A DNA stretch of 64,000 bases from Tricholoma matsutake (GCA_026075535.2 AP026541.1:10726001-10790000); one strand, 5' to 3'; counted from the first letter of the stretch, positions 36,391 through 48,911 are shown. Notes: generated by a model from the sequence alone, not told the origin. Numbers and translations: made by a program.

Positions 36391-36393
36391 CTG

Positions 36394-36755
36394 CTAGCAT
36401 GGAATGCAAGTCATGGGTTTCCCATTTTCTACCAACTTGTATCTCTGGGCATTGAGAATGAATCGGTTGTCCATTGAAGCATTGAACGTTGCAGAAGGCG
36501 TAGGCAAAAGAGTTGGAGGGCCCACCATTGCAGGGTTGTTTCCAGATAGAGGGAGCTGATGTTCTGTAGGACTTGAATATGGTGGTATTGCTGGTACATT
36601 GCCACCTTCCTCCTCTCCACTTCCTTCATGCCCACTCTCACTGCTTTCTTTGCTGCTGAACAGGTCACCAATCCCATGTCCACCACAATCAGACTGGCTG
36701 GGAGTCTCCAAATCTGATATCTCCTCTCCATTCTCATCGTCATCAGTATTCCTAT
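36394..36755 (-). CDS. Partial acidic/serine-rich open frame, unrecognised
   Basis: The minus frame reads DDDENGEEISDLETPSQSDCGGHG then SSKESSESGHEGSGEEEGG and a proline-rich part. It is low-complexity, but the acidic pattern is of a kind often seen in nuclear proteins. There is no clear start, and an upstream exon is likely if it is real. It could be a relic associated with the neighbouring Ulp1-like gene. Confidence 0.25.
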
Positions 36756-37480
36756 TACAATGTCAATCCTCCATATATAAATTATTTCAGAACTTGCCAT
36801 AATGTCAAATGTGAACCATGAGCTTCTAATACCCATCATAAGGTTGATCCTACCCGAGCATCTGTTTTTGCATTATTGACGTGCCACCCACTTGTTTTTG
36901 GCTTGCTGATAATCATCACATTCAAATTCTCATAACTCACTCATCAGATCAGAGCCCAATTTGGATGATGTTCTTGATTTAGTGAACCCTCCTCAATTTG
37001 ACAGCAACAAGTGAATAGGGAGAGGGATGCATATCCTGCAAAACCAATATTACAAGCTACATGCATTGTTGGGCCATGTAATTTATTGTTCTAACATCTT
37101 AAAATGTTTAGCTATTTGGACAAGCTGTGTAGAGCACAATATGCTGCACAGCAGGCAAATTTTGGGAGTTTTGCATAAGCCTGAGGTATTGTGTGGATAA
37201 AAATTGCTACATTTGGATACCTGAGCTGATTTCTGGATAAAACCCACCAAAATCTGTGCAGATAAAAATCATGACAACCTGGATCTGGGATCTGGTAGAG
37301 CTTTCAGGGGTCCTCAGGTACCCCAGATTTTCAGCAGGTAATTTACCTTGGAACACTGAGACTATCCACATATTGAGGTATGAAATCTAATATGAAACAG
37401 GTACTGAGGTACATAGATGTAGGCTAAAAGTTTATTCTACCATTACTCTCACTGTCATCCTCAGCATTATTCCAAGTGCA
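36756..37480. other. No recognisable gene
   Basis: AT-rich spacer between the gene island and the Ulp1-like pseudogene; no motif or terminal repeat noticed. Confidence 0.4.
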
Positions 37481-37483
37481 ATG

Positions 37484-40274
37484 ATGGAAGATAATCAGCT
37501 GCCAATAATCCCTCCAGAACTCAAGAAGAGAATCTTACCAGAGCAAGACATGTCCATCTTGGACTTTTTGCAGTTTCAGCTTCCTGCAGCAGCTTGAGCA
37601 TTTGATGGCTCCATTGACCCATCTGAAAAAATCCTCTCCAACCTTGCACCATCAATTACCAGTGTTACAGATATTCAGGCCATCCCAACTCCCCCACTCG
37701 CCATGCTCAACATGCTGATTGGCATGAAGGATCTGTCACAGTCACGATCAATACTCTGTCTGCATGCACCAGGACACCATGCAGAGTGACTACCTACCTG
37801 GGTCATTTCCTACTGGGTACAAGTCTTCCATCTATGGCCATTGAAGAAGACATGGGTTTATGCAGAGGAAAGCCTGCAGAAACAAGGGAGTCATAGGCAA
37901 CATACTGAGGACATGAAATCCTTGATCAAAAAGGTCTACGACAAACTGGCATGCATTTCATGGGCTAGTGACATCAATGGTTTCCCAGCCACAATAACAA
38001 TGAACCATCTGGCAACATATCTAACAAAGAACTGGCTCTCGGATGAATATGAGAACAAAATGCTTCATTTACTTAGATGGGAGGTTTTGAGCAAGAGAAG
38101 AGAGGATGGGATCAGTATCAGTGACACCTCCTTTAAGAAGAACTTATTGATGTACATCAGATGGTCAACAGGACAGAACATTATGCAACAGTGCGCAACT
38201 ACACCTGGATCCAAGAAAAGGGACAAGAACTGGCAACTGGCATCCTTGACATGTTTGTAATGATCACCAATGTCAGAAAATCATTGGGTTGCTCTCGTCG
38301 TTGATTTCAAGTCCTCGAGGATTCTCTATGGCAATTCAATGGGGGGCACAATTGATGAAGACATCAAGAATGCTCTTACCTGGTGAATTCATCACCATAC
38401 TGGCAGACACTTCAATTCGAGCTTCCTTCCAATCATGTACCAGAGAGATGGCCATTCATGTGGAATCTTAGCATGGATTGCCCTTGCAACCTTTCTCTTC
38501 CCAAAAACCTATTCACTTGTGGATGCTGGTGCCATCGCAGATGAGAGATTGAGGATGTTTCTTCAGGTTGCAGAACACCATAGTGAGAAGGTAAGAGAAG
38601 GTCATGACTGATAAGACCTTTTTATTGATAAATATTAGTCCTTTTATAGCCCACCATGGTCTCCGAGGGGTAGCTACCATCAAAGATGAACATCAGGCTG
38701 AAGGGGGGGCTACAGATTTAATCATCACACCCTCAAGCCCAATCAAAACATTGCAAACAGATCAGACATTTCTGTTGGCTCATTCAGACACCCCATTTTC
38801 TTGTCCAGTCACCCCCCCTCAGATAGCAACCAGCTCAAAGCAAACCTTGACACCTGAAGGATCACCTCAAGCGATTCGGAAGAAAAGGCCAAAACTTAAA
38901 ACAGTTGCTTCAGCCATTTGGAATGCATTCACAACTGCACAAGATGCTGAAGACCTAGGTGAAGATCCAAAATTTGAATTACTCAAATACTTTTTGAAGG
39001 GGATGGCAGAAGATAAGAAGGTGTACTTTGAAAGAGAGATTGAAAGGGCTGCGAACATGAGGTCACTTGATGATCATAGCCAAGAAAAATGGGAGATCAA
39101 GAAGAAGTAGTGCTTTAAAGTCCAGTTCAGTCCAGTTTTTCACCCTTGCAGGCCAAAACCGCAGACCGAACCAGTTTTACATTTTTCGTAATACTACAAA
39201 ACTGTGACCGAAACTGCGATAAACTGGTTATCAGCAGTTCGACCACAGTTTATGAACCAGTTCTGACCAGTAATAAACTGGACCCAGTCCTAACCAGTGC
39301 AGCAGTCAGGACCGGTTATGGGACTGGTGCTACCTACTAACTACATCGTAACATCTGTATTGTATGTATGTAGTTAAGAAAGAATAAGAATTATCCACCC
39401 CATGAAGCTCATGGGGCTGGGTGTAGGTGGCACGGGGCGGGTGCATTGTTGGTTCTGGGTGTTCATAGGTGTTGGGGGGGGTTAGTGATGTGGCGCAGGT
39501 GGAGCAGTCTGGTGTTGCTTACCAGGTGCATATCCCACCTTGTGGGTGTCCGAGTGTCCCTCTTCGCCCTAACCCAAGTTGACACCCTCACATCCCAATT
39601 AGATGGGGAGGGGGTAGCGCATTGGTCGTTGGTCGGATCGCATTGGCACATGTTGTTGCCAGTAGTATAGTTCCTAAAAAATGAACAAAATATATTTAGT
39701 CTTTAATCAATATGAAACAAAACAAAAAAACAGACCTGGGGCCCAAATGACAATAGACATCGTTTGGGCCCATTTTTGTTGCTTGTGGTCCTTGTTAGTC
39801 AGCATGGTGGTGGGCATGGGAGCGGTGGCTGTAGGTGTTGACACATTGACGAGGTTGTGGAGGTGGGATGAGGGAGGGAGGGAACATCATTGAGGGTGGT
39901 GGTGGTAGGATGAGTGTGTGTGTGAGAAAATAATGCAAACAATCACCTACCTTGGCAACTGGCAACATGATCTGGAACTGTGGTTCCAATCAGTGTTAAC
40001 TGGTTTTGGATGGTCTAGAGCCATCACACGATCTGCCAAAACCACAACCGCAAGGTCTTGAACATTTGAAAACCATAACTGAAAGTCCAGTTATGATCAG
40101 TGAAAGTTCAGTCCAGTTTGCAGTTATTTTGCGGTCCTATGCACTGGACCTTAAAGCGCTAAGAAGAAGCAGCATGAAAGAGAGCTGGCACGTCTTCATC
40201 AACAGAGAAGAAGGCAGTTGCAGAAGAACCAGGAGATCAGGGCTGGTGTATGCAGTCCAAGGGAGTCCAAGTAA
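37484..40274 (+). pseudogene. Ulp1-like (C48) cysteine peptidase gene, decayed and hit by a hAT-like element
   Basis: The frame starts MEDNQLPIIPPELKKRIL and contains LPTWVISYWVQVFHL and WLSDEYENKMLHLL before the peptidase core. The core has NHWVALVVDFKSSRILYGNS (catalytic His; the usual Asp position is Asn) and MYQRDGHSCGI (oxyanion Gln, catalytic Cys). A 60-nt intron GTAAGAG..TTATAG (about 38591-38650) precedes a basic, coiled C-terminal region ending WEIKKK. TGA codons at 37595-37597, 37787-37789 and in LTW-stop-IHHH near 38380 kill it, with a frame change between 38260 and 38280. Removing the element at 39108-40161 joins IKKK to QHERELARLHQQRRRQ and a stop at 40272-40274. SUMO-peptidase-like genes of this sort are common near transposons in agaricomycetes (from memory). 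Confidence 0.8.
39108..40161. mobile_element. hAT-like element, TAGTG family, inside the Ulp1-like gene
   Basis: It starts TAGTGCTTTAAAGTCCAG and ends GGACCTTAAAGCGCTA. The perfect 8-bp target duplication AGAAGAAG lies at 39100-39107 and 40162-40169. CCAGTT/AACTGG subterminal repeats are present, and the GGGCCC palindrome with an intron-like cassette lies at about 39672-39771 (minus orientation). Confidence 0.93.
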
Positions 40275-40626
40275 AAGGTGAGGTCAGACCAAAGATCAAG
40301 CAAAATGTCTAACTGGAATAAATAGATTATTGAAATGCAACTTGAAGATTCCATGGATCCAAGTGTCTGAATAACTAAACAGCAGACTGCTGAGTTGATG
40401 TGACCAGCAAGGAAACTACAAGAAAAGATCCATAGTTGGAAGTGTAAACCCCAAGGTCAGAAATGAAAACATGAACCTTGTCCTGCCAAATATCATAACT
40501 GGCTCACACCATTTTGTTGGAAGATGGGGGCATCAGACATCACAAACAGGCTGAGGAAGTATGAATCAGTAATGTTTGCCAAGATTAACTGAACTACAAT
40601 TGATGGATGGATTGACTGTTCAAGTG

Positions 40627-41847
40627 TAGGGCACAGCATGGGTAACCCTCAGGTATATTTTCTTATACCCCTACCCATACCCGTGAACACCGTACCTGCA
40701 TGGGTAGGGGTACAGTGTTACTGTGGGTTCTTGCGGGTTACCCATGGTTATTCATGGGTATTGATATGAATATGTATTTTAATAATCTAATTACACTAAA
40801 TTAATATATAGAAAGTGACCCCCCTCTCACATTTGGAGCAAGGGAGGGGGGTTGGTGCCTGTAGTTGCCAAGAACAGAATGAGTAACCCCCCCACTCGCA
40901 TTTGCAGTGAGAGAGGGGGGGGGGGGGCTGCCTGTAGTTGTCATTCGATCCCCGTTTCCATGAGCAGTTGCTGGTGGTGGCAGTTGGGGGTGCTATCGTG
41001 GTGGTGGTCCTCGGGTCCTCCTTCTCATCCTGCCCTTGTTGTTGTTGTTGTCATCCTGCCCTCATTGTCATCATCCTGCTGCCCTTGCCATCACTGTCAT
41101 TGTTGTTGTTGTTGTCCTGCATTGCCATCGTCTTGCATTGCCATCTCCTCCTGGTCATCATCATCATTCCACCTGCTATCCACCCCATGAGCAGTTGCTC
41201 ATGAGGCTGGGGGTGGGTGGTGTGCCATCGTGACATGGCGGCATTGGTGTGGGGTTGTTCCATGTGAGCTCCTCGTTCTGAGGGAATTCCAACATAGGAA
41301 ACAAAAGAAACAAAATAGTTAGTTTACAAAAAAAGAAATGAATGAGAAAAAAAACTTACCATGGGCCCAAACAACACAATCATGTTGTTTGGGCCCAGGT
41401 GACATGGCACTGTTGGGTGTGTGTTGTTAGCTGTCCTCGTCCATTGTTATCAGTAGTTTAGAACCTGAAAAAGAAGACACATAATCAGTTAGTTTACAAA
41501 AAACAAGAAATGAAACACAAAAAAACTTACTATAGGCCCAAACAATGATTCACATTGTTTGGGCTATGTTGTGGCCATTGTGGTTGCTTACTCATCATCC
41601 TTGCTCCCTGTTTCCACCCTGCAAGCAGTTGCTCACGGCGGTGGTTGGGGGTGCTATAGTGGTGGTGGTGGTCATGATCATCATTTAACATTATGTTGTC
41701 ACTGTTGTGAGTGAATCAACAAAGTCATATGACCACTCACCTGACCAGATTTTCGGCACTGTGATACCCATAAACCCACAGCTATGGGTATGGTTTTTCA
41801 TGGGTATGGCAATCCCATACTCGTACCTGTACCTGTGCCATGCCCTA
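40627..41847. mobile_element. hAT-like element, TAGGG family
   Basis: It starts TAGGGCACAGCATGGGTAA and ends ACCTGTGCCATGCCCTA. The perfect 8-bp target duplication TTCAAGTG lies at 40619-40626 and 41848-41855. It contains two CCCCCC..GGGGG hairpins near 40817 and 40885, CGAGCAGTTGCTC-type palindromes near 41190 and 41620, and two palindrome-plus-intron cassettes (about 41280-41390 and 41465-41570). No coding capacity. Confidence 0.93.
41465..41530 (-). other. Intron-like cassette
   Basis: On the minus strand: GTAAGTTTTTTTGTG.., AACTAACTGATT, TTTTTCAG, then GTTCTAAACTACTG. The palindrome TAGCCCAAACAATG..CATTGTTTGGGCC lies just upstream of the donor. 66 nt. Confidence 0.6.
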
Positions 41848-43550
41848 TTCAAGTGGAAAAGCTCAGTGGAAAGAGTCAGTTCTGCAGAGAGTTGAAGACA
41901 GCAATAGTCCTGGTCATAGTAATGGAGGACATCGAGGGATACTGGTATGCTGGAGATCATATTGCATTGTTTGACATTCTAACACATTATTTTCAGTCAA
42001 CACATCCTGGAATTGTTGAAGCAATCAAACAATGGCTTACCTTTTTGCAGAGGAATGGCACTACTGTAAACCTTATCACAGCTCATGCAATTATTGCCCC
42101 AATGATTATTCAGATGGACCCTTCCCTCTTTGACGTAAAATTCAAAGATGGCTTGACTTTCCGTGTCTCTGATTTCTTTGTGCACAAGTTCTTGCATGCA
42201 CAGCTTTCATGGAGCCTTCAAAAAGCCACCCAAGCTGGACAGAAGCATCCTAAGGACTGGAAAGATCAATGTGAACAGTCATTCTTATGAAAGGCATACA
42301 AGATCAAAGAAGAAGACATACCTGCTGTACTCTATGTGAATTCAGACCAGACACAAATCATCTATGCACTGGGGAACCAAATGATGTGGACTGAGACAGG
42401 CTCCAAGCAAGTGGCTGTCATTGGAGTAGATGAAAAGTGAGCATTCACATTGATGGTTTCAGTTGCTGCTGATAGAACAGTCCTGCCTTTCCAAGTGATA
42501 TACCAAGGCAAAACAAAGCTGTCTTTGCCTGCTGCAACCTCACCTAGCTATGATGACATGATAAAAGCAGGTTTCAAGTTTGAGTTCTCTGGAACAAAGA
42601 TGTACTGGTCAAATCAAGACACAATGCAATCATTTGTAAATGACATCCTTGCACCATATTTCGAGCAAAGAAAAGTCAAATTCCCCCTCCCCCCTTCCCA
42701 GAGATCCCTGTGGCAGATTGATGTCTGGTCTGTCCATTGTTCAGAGGAGTTTTGTGAATGGATGCGTGAAAACCATCCCAACATTCTTGATTATGTGCCA
42801 GGCAGCTGCACTGGTGTTCACCAGCCCTGTGATGTTGGTATTCAATGGCCACTCAAACTGTTGATAAGGAAATCATACCATAAAGATATTGTCGGTGAAT
42901 TCCTGTCGGCGCTGAATGCAGGTGACACACCGATCCTCAAAGACACCCTCAGAGTCCTGCGTGATTGCAGCATTTGGTGGATGTGGAATGCATATCAGGT
43001 ACTACAAAACAAAGGGCTCATTAAGAAGGCATATTAATGTCCAATCAGTCTCTGCCTTACTTATGAAAATGTCCCAGGCATTTGAAGGATGTCTTGTGTG
43101 TGGGTGGGATTTATCATACACCTGCTTGACGAGCTTCAAGGCATGTGATGCACTGCAAAATATGAAGAACATGAACCCTGAGTTTTGGGAAGAGCTTACC
43201 AAAGGCCAAAATGATGACCAGCACCTTCCCACTCCCACTGAAACCTTGCCAGAAGATGTAGAACCTAATACCCACTTGAAGACAAAGACATGGATGATAA
43301 TGATCTATCAGTTAAAACTCTTGTCATGGCAATGATGAAGGATCACATACCTCCTATTGTGGGCACTCAAGAAACTGGAACCTTGACATCTCTTGCTGAT
43401 GCAGAGAATAACTTCCAGCCACTACCTTGGGTGTTGAAATTCCTGAGAAGGCAAAGGAGCTGCCAGTGGCACCAGGAGAAAGTGGAAGAGGAAAATGGAC
43501 AAAGTACCAAACAAGATGTACAATGCAAGGTCATTTTGGTGGCACAATGA

Positions 43551-44035
43551 CAAAGATGATTGGAAGGACGATAGCATGCACCTTATCAATGGTTGAGTGG
43601 TCAAAATGCAGGCAGTGCATCCCTATTTGGCTTTGGTGACATTGGACTTCGAGCTTCAATGCTGATTTGTAAATACTTCTCTCTTGAAATTACTACCCAC
43701 AGAAGTTGAAATACATTAAAACACACTATGGAGAATTTTTTTTGCAATTTTTAAATCATTTTTTTCAACTTTCCAAAACAGTTTCAGCACCCAGCTAAAA
43801 TTGCTGTGACAATCGTGACATTTTGGCAATTCAAAAAGCACTGTGATGTGTGACTGCTGAATTGAACGAAATGGTACAGTACTGACAAGATGATTGGGGT
43901 CGAGCTCAATGGGTCCTCCAAACACCAAAACACAAACCATTAAGACTAGTGACCTCATGCTAAATTCTATGGTGGCACAACATTTCATCTTATTGCTTCA
44001 ACACATCAGGAAAATCCAATGTTGACTTATTATGC
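43551..44035. other. No recognisable gene
   Basis: AT-rich tail beyond the transposase; nothing identifiable. Confidence 0.4.
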
Positions 44036-44818
44036 TTAATGCTCCTTAAAGTCAAAATTAAGCAGAATTAAGCAGAATTGAGCAAATGGCTGTTAAGGAG
44101 ATCTTGCTTAGAATAAGTAGGGTCATTTCCTGAATTAAGCAAAATTCATCCTTATTTGCTTAATTTCTCCTTATATTGCTGCTTAAACTTCTTTTTCTGA
44201 AAGTATCAGCTCTGAGGGGGCTGCCTAGCTATGAAAATAAGGAAATTAAGGAGACATTTAAGGAGACATTTAAGTAGGCAGAAGGTTAAGCAAAAAAGTA
44301 AGAATCATAAAAAAGATATATTTGGCTATTGAAATAGAGTATAGTACATACATCATAACTGCTAACTAATCCTCCTCCTGCAAGATGTGAGGGGTGGGCA
44401 TACAAAATAAATAAAACAATGCAGCCCCTGTCATTGGCTTGGGGTGCTGTTATGGTAATGTCCCTGTCACTGTCCACCCTACCTCCCTGTTGTCCCCATT
44501 GTCATTGTCCATAGCACCCATGGTCCACTGCATGAGCAGTTGCTCACAGCAGTGGGGATGGGTGCTTGGTCATCCATGGGCCATGGGTGGTTGGCTGTCC
44601 TCCTCGCTTACTCACAGCAAAGGGTGGGGTGGTGGTGTTCATCGTCATCATGCCCCTCTCCCTTCCCTCTCCCTCAGCCCCATCATAATTGTCCTTGCTG
44701 TCCCTGCTGTCCTTGTCCTTGTCCATCCCTGCCATCCCTTCCACCCCACAAGCACTGGCTTGTGGTGGTGGTGCAGGGGGGTGGTGGTGGGTTTCCATAG
44801 GTACAGCAACAGTAAAAC

Positions 44819-44876
44819 CTAGAAATTAAAGAATTAAGTTGAATGAAAAAAAAGAAGTGAATGTAAAAAAAATTAC
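44819..44876 (-). other. Intron-like cassette
   Basis: On the minus strand: CAG|GTAATTTTTTTTAC.., TTCAACTTAATT, TTTCTAG, then GTTTTACTGTTGCTG, with the palindrome GATGTCTATTGCTGTTTGGGCCC just before the donor. 58 nt; the branch site is weaker than in other cassettes. Confidence 0.5.
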
Positions 44877-44924
44877 CTGGGGCCCAAACAGCAATAGACA
44901 TCGTTTAGGCACATCATCCCCTTC

Positions 44925-45376
44925 TGAAAGGGGACTAGGGGGGACTTGGGGGGGGGGGGGGGGTGCCCTGTGTGTTTCTCCTATGTTTTACATTTGTCCT
45001 ATATTTTTCCTCACTTCATTTCCTTCTATTCTTCATTTTCTATGACTTTTCCTTATTTTATTACTAATTTCCCTTTCTATCACATTTGTGCATGTTGACA
45101 GTTTTATATTTAGAGGTGGAGTACCCCTTCTGACATCTACCCCTTGGTATGATGTTATTCGGCAGCCTTGATCTACCTTTTTCTATTTTTAGACTATTAT
45201 TGGATTTTTGCAATCTTCACATATACTGGGCATTGGCAAAGGGGTCCTTAGAGTTTTCTCTTTGGATTTCCCTTTGCTAGGTGCGCCTCCACTCCCTGTA
45301 ATATGTACCATAATTTTAACTTCAGATTTCCCTTTGCTAGTCCATTAATTAAGTGGCTTCTAAGTTTGCCTTTATA
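44925..45376 (+). repeat. 5' LTR of gypsy element B
   Basis: It starts TGAAAGGGGACTAGG and ends GCCTTTATA. It aligns with 56852-57294 along its length, the main differences being an expanded G-run (about 44950-44968) and point changes, so the insertion is not very recent. Confidence 0.9.
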
Positions 45377-46590
45377 GTAGAAAACTCTGTCCTAAGGCCT
45401 GAAATTGGGAATGCACTGCCCAAGATAGGCAGGTACAGAGTGGACAACACTTCCCAAAGCTCCATAGACTCCCTACACACCATTCCTGACAGTCCCACCT
45501 TCAGTGTGCCACCATTTTCACTTAACATTGATAGGTCCACCTTGCACTCTAAGCTCTGGGAACATCTCTGAATGCATTGACACATCACCACACACACTCC
45601 AAAGCCCTACGAACCCCGCAAGACCGCTCCAAAACTACGTTGAACAACTTTGAACAATTTCAAACAATTTCAAATGACTTTGAACGACTTCACAACACTT
45701 TGAGCAGGTTCAAACATCTTTGCAGCACCTCAAACATCTTTGGCCACCATATACCTATCGCACCACCCTTCAGATACATGCAGCACACCTTGTATGAGTT
45801 AGTGCATCGCATATCGAGCACCACCAGACACAAGGAGACACGATGACGGGATTTTAGGATGTGATTGTGGCGCTTTGACATCTTGATGATATATTGGATC
45901 AATAGGATAGGTACCCGCAATAAATCATGACTCTATATGTTTCCCTTCTTATCATCTTTCATTTATTTTATGATTTGTGAAGTTCTTTATTGTTTTATAT
46001 CTTGCCTCATGTATTCCTCATGTTTTATTTCCTTTTAAGTACCACCTCTCCCAAACATATATAGCCTTGTACTAGCTAATTAGAACAACAGAATAGAGCA
46101 TCCTCTCACATCAATCATCTGATTTAAGAGCAATTCTCTTGAGTCCAAGCCTTTCGACTTAGTCTTGAAGTTCAGTGTTTTACGCTGAACTTCTTCAAAC
46201 TCTTCATATTCGCTTCTCGAAACAATCATCTATCATCTATCCCCTCTCAAGGCCTTTCTATATCATTATAGTCTATCCTCAGCCTTCGTCAAAGTTGTCC
46301 TCATCCTCTATAAGCTCTTTGAACTTCTTTGAACTTCTTTGAACTGATTCAAACATCATTGAACTTCTTTGAACTTTCCTTGAACATCATTGCAGCACTT
46401 TGTACACTCTCTAACCTCATCGAACATCATCAGACCCTCTCTAAAGTCATTTCCCTAACCTCGGGTAACAGCGGTGATATTTAGTACCACCTTGCAACCT
46501 TCCTCTAACCTGTGTTATACCATCCGAAGCCTTTTTGTGGGTTTTGTTTGGGTTTCCTGGTCGAGCATCATCAATGTGCCCCCTAGTGCC
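45377..46590 (+). other. Leader of gypsy element B, possibly with a degenerate LTR inside
   Basis: Non-coding. Two TTTGAAC-rich repeat stretches (about 45640-45760 and 46318-46440) flank a segment with an LTR-like TATA (ACATATATAGCC, about 46057). A decayed solo LTR within the leader would explain the unusual length, but no terminal repeats were fixed. Confidence 0.4.
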
Positions 46591-46964
46591 ATGGACACAT
46601 CAGAGTGCCTCAATGCACTTGAAAGTGATGTTACCAGAATATGCACGCAAATTGATTCACTTAAATCTACAATCAAAAACTTCATCAGAACCCTTCAGAC
46701 TAACTGAGTACTTTACACTCCCCCACCTATTCCGGTTGGATTCCGGTTTGTCCGGCCGGAATTTCCAGAATTTCTGGAATCCGGTGGAATTTTTTTGTAT
46801 GTAGTTTGCCCTATGCAGCACAATTCCAGTCGGAATAAGGATCCAATTTACAGCCGGAATCCCCGGAATCTGACCAGACTCATCACAACCGGAATAACAG
46901 GAATAACTGGACTAACCAGAATAACTGGAATGCACGTGCTTTCCCAAATAAAAGTTCAACACAC

Positions 46965-47036
46965 ATCAATAATCGAACTCTCGACCTTGGGTCTGCATAT
47001 ATAACAGCACACTTAACCACTGAGCTACCAAGCAAT
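46965..47036 (-). other. tRNA-like module (A-box and B-box resemblance)
   Basis: The minus strand reads GCTTGGTAGCTCAGTGGTTAA and, about 50 nt later, GGTCGAGAGTTCGATTATTG, a better B-box than in copy 1. About 72 nt in all. It points toward the left end of the element. Confidence 0.62.
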
Positions 47037-47304
47037 TGTTCTTTGGTATACATTTAATACTTTTATTACCCAACCAAGGTACGTAGTTAATCACAGCCAT
47101 TAACGGAATAATTGATAAGTATGCATACACATGACATGTGACACGTGACTGCCAGCTCACAACTGCTACCACCACTGTCGCCAAAACCGCCTCCTCCTCC
47201 TCTCCACTCTACCACCACCACTGCGTGCGCACCCACCACCACCGTTCCCATGCCCAATGCCACCATCACCACCACCTTCAAATGAGCCGACTGGACAGAA
47301 CGTG

Positions 47305-48004
47305 GGCCCAAACAACGCAGATCGCGTCGTTTGGGCCCTATGTAAGTTTTTTTTGTTTGGTTTTTGTTTTAATAAACTAACTAACTCATTTTTTTAGTTT
47401 TCTAGATTATAATCTACTAGTAATGATGCCACCACCCGCAAACAAGCCAACATGGGCCCAAACAATGCAGATCGCGTCATTTGGGCCCTATGTAAGTTTT
47501 TTTTGTTTGGTTTTTGTTTTAATAAACTAACTAACTCATTTTTTTAGTTTTCTAGGTTATAATCTACTAGTAATGATGCCACCACCTGCAAACGAGCCAA
47601 CATGGGCCCAAACGATGCAGATCGCGTCGTTTGGGCCCTACATAAGTTTTTTTTGTTTGGTTTTTGTTTTAATAAACTAACTAACTCATTCTTTAAATTT
47701 TCTAGGTTATAATCTACTAGTAATGACGCCACCACCCGCAAACGAGCCAACATGGGCCCAAACGACACAGATCGCATTGTTTGGGCCTTATGTAAGTTTT
47801 TTTTGTTTGGTTTTTGTTTTAATAAACTAACTAACTCATTTTTTTAGTTTTCTAGGTTATAATCTACTAGTAATGATGCCACCACCCACAAACGAGCCAA
47901 CATGGGCCCAAACGACGCAGATCGCGTTGTTTGGGCCCTATGTGAGTTTTTTTCATTTGCTTTTTGTTTTTATAAGCTAACTAATTGTAATTTATTGCTT
48001 TTTA
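47305..48004 (+). repeat. Tandem array, five units of 150 bp, palindrome plus intron-like cassette
   Basis: Donors lie at 47342, 47492, 47642 (ATAAGT, a G-to-A change), 47792 and 47942 (GTGAGT), exactly 150 bp apart. Each is preceded by GGGCCCAAACGACGC..GCGTCGTTTGGGCCC with changes that often keep the pairing, and followed by CTAACTAACTCATTTTTTTAG. The first cassette intron is 47342-47397 (56 nt). Confidence 0.92.
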
Positions 48005-48222
48005 GGTTGTATACTACTGGGGACGACCTGCCACAATGAAAAATGCGCAACCCATGCCCATGCCCACCCGATCCCCTCCTCCCCATTCAAATGGGATGTG
48101 AGGCTGTCAACACAGGCTAGGAGGGTGCAGAGGGATGCCAGGAGACCCTGGAAGGGGGGTACCTGCCTAGTAAGCACCCACCAACTTCTGTACCCGTGCC
48201 ATGTTGCACTGATGCGCCCAAA

Positions 48223-48255
48223 CCCCCCCCCCCCCCCCCCCCCCCCAAAAAAAAA
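48223..48255 (+). repeat. C24 followed by A9 homopolymer
   Basis: An uninterrupted run of 24 C then 9 A. The equivalent place in copy 1 (about 12176-12198) is a shorter T-run and G10 on the other strand. Confidence 0.9.
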
Positions 48256-48823
48256 GAAAAAAACAGAAATTCAGACAGGGGACAACAGTGACAAACAACG
48301 ACAAGCCACCCACCCCCAGCCTCACAAGCAACTGCTCGTGGGGTGGAACGTGGGTGGAACGGCGCCCAGGCACAGGGACAGGAGATGACAACGCACCACC
48401 CGCCCCCAGCCTCATGAGCAACTGCTCGTGGGGTGGATCATGGGTGGAATGACAACGATGACAAGCCACCTACCCCCAGCCTCACAAGCAACTGCTTGTG
48501 GGGAGGGATTTTTTTTGTATTTTTAATTATTTATTAGTATTGTGCCCCCCCTGCCCCGTTTTGTGTGGGGGAGGGATTTTTTTCTTCATGTTTTTACCTC
48601 CCCCCTCGCGTTCGGCATGAGGGGTTAGCTTTTTATGTATATAAATAAAACTCCCTCTCGCATCTTGTGAGAGGGAGGATTTTTTGTTTATGTATATAAT
48701 TACAATTATCCCCACTCCCTGACATTCAATGTGAGGGATGTGGTTAATTAAAAAAATTTGATCTTAACTACTTCGAAAAAAATTAGAGTGTCATGAATAA
48801 ACATTATATTACTATCTAATAAT

Positions 48824-48911
48824 TCTCCTGTGGCTCAACTGGTTAAGCACACATGTTTGGTTTGTCATGTGATCACTCTAATCAAGATGTCTTGAGTTCA
48901 ATCCTTACTCT
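48824..48911 (+). other. tRNA-like module (A-box and B-box resemblance)
   Basis: CTGTGGCTCAACTGGTTAAGC (A-box-like) and CTTGAGTTCAATCC (B-box-like) are separated by a long variable part containing CATGTTTGG and TCATGTGATC. It points toward the right end of the element and is nearly identical to the minus-strand module at 11294-11375. Confidence 0.58.

Larger units (their letters stand above)
40594..43550 (+). pseudogene. Second DDE_1 transposase, decayed and split by a hAT-like element
   Basis: The N-terminal part (IDGWIDCSSGKAQWKES) is readable only after joining 40594-40626 to 41856 onward. Then come the helix-turn-helix region (HPGIVEAIKQWLTFLQRNG, FRVSDFFVHKFL), the first catalytic Asp in VNSDQTQ, the strand GSKQVAVIGVDEK, LWQIDVWSVHCSEEFCEW (second Asp region) and SCTGVHQPCDVGIQWPLK, whose C-D-V-G ending is typical of DDE_1. 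The C-terminus (WDLSYTCLTSFKA, MNPEFWEELT) shifts frame near 43035 and trails off at about 43550. TGAs at 42288-42290 and 42438-42440 sit at expected Arg (QSFL-R-KAY, DEK-R-AFT). It differs from the pogo-like gene at 16.6-21.1 kb. Confidence 0.83.

Noticed and set aside
44950..44968. G-run as a functional G-quadruplex
   Set aside because: A single homopolymer in one LTR, absent from the other two LTRs; more likely slippage.
45877..46320. A separate solo LTR inside the leader of gypsy B
   Set aside because: There is a TATA-like site and flanking repeat similarity, but no terminal inverted repeat or target duplication could be fixed.
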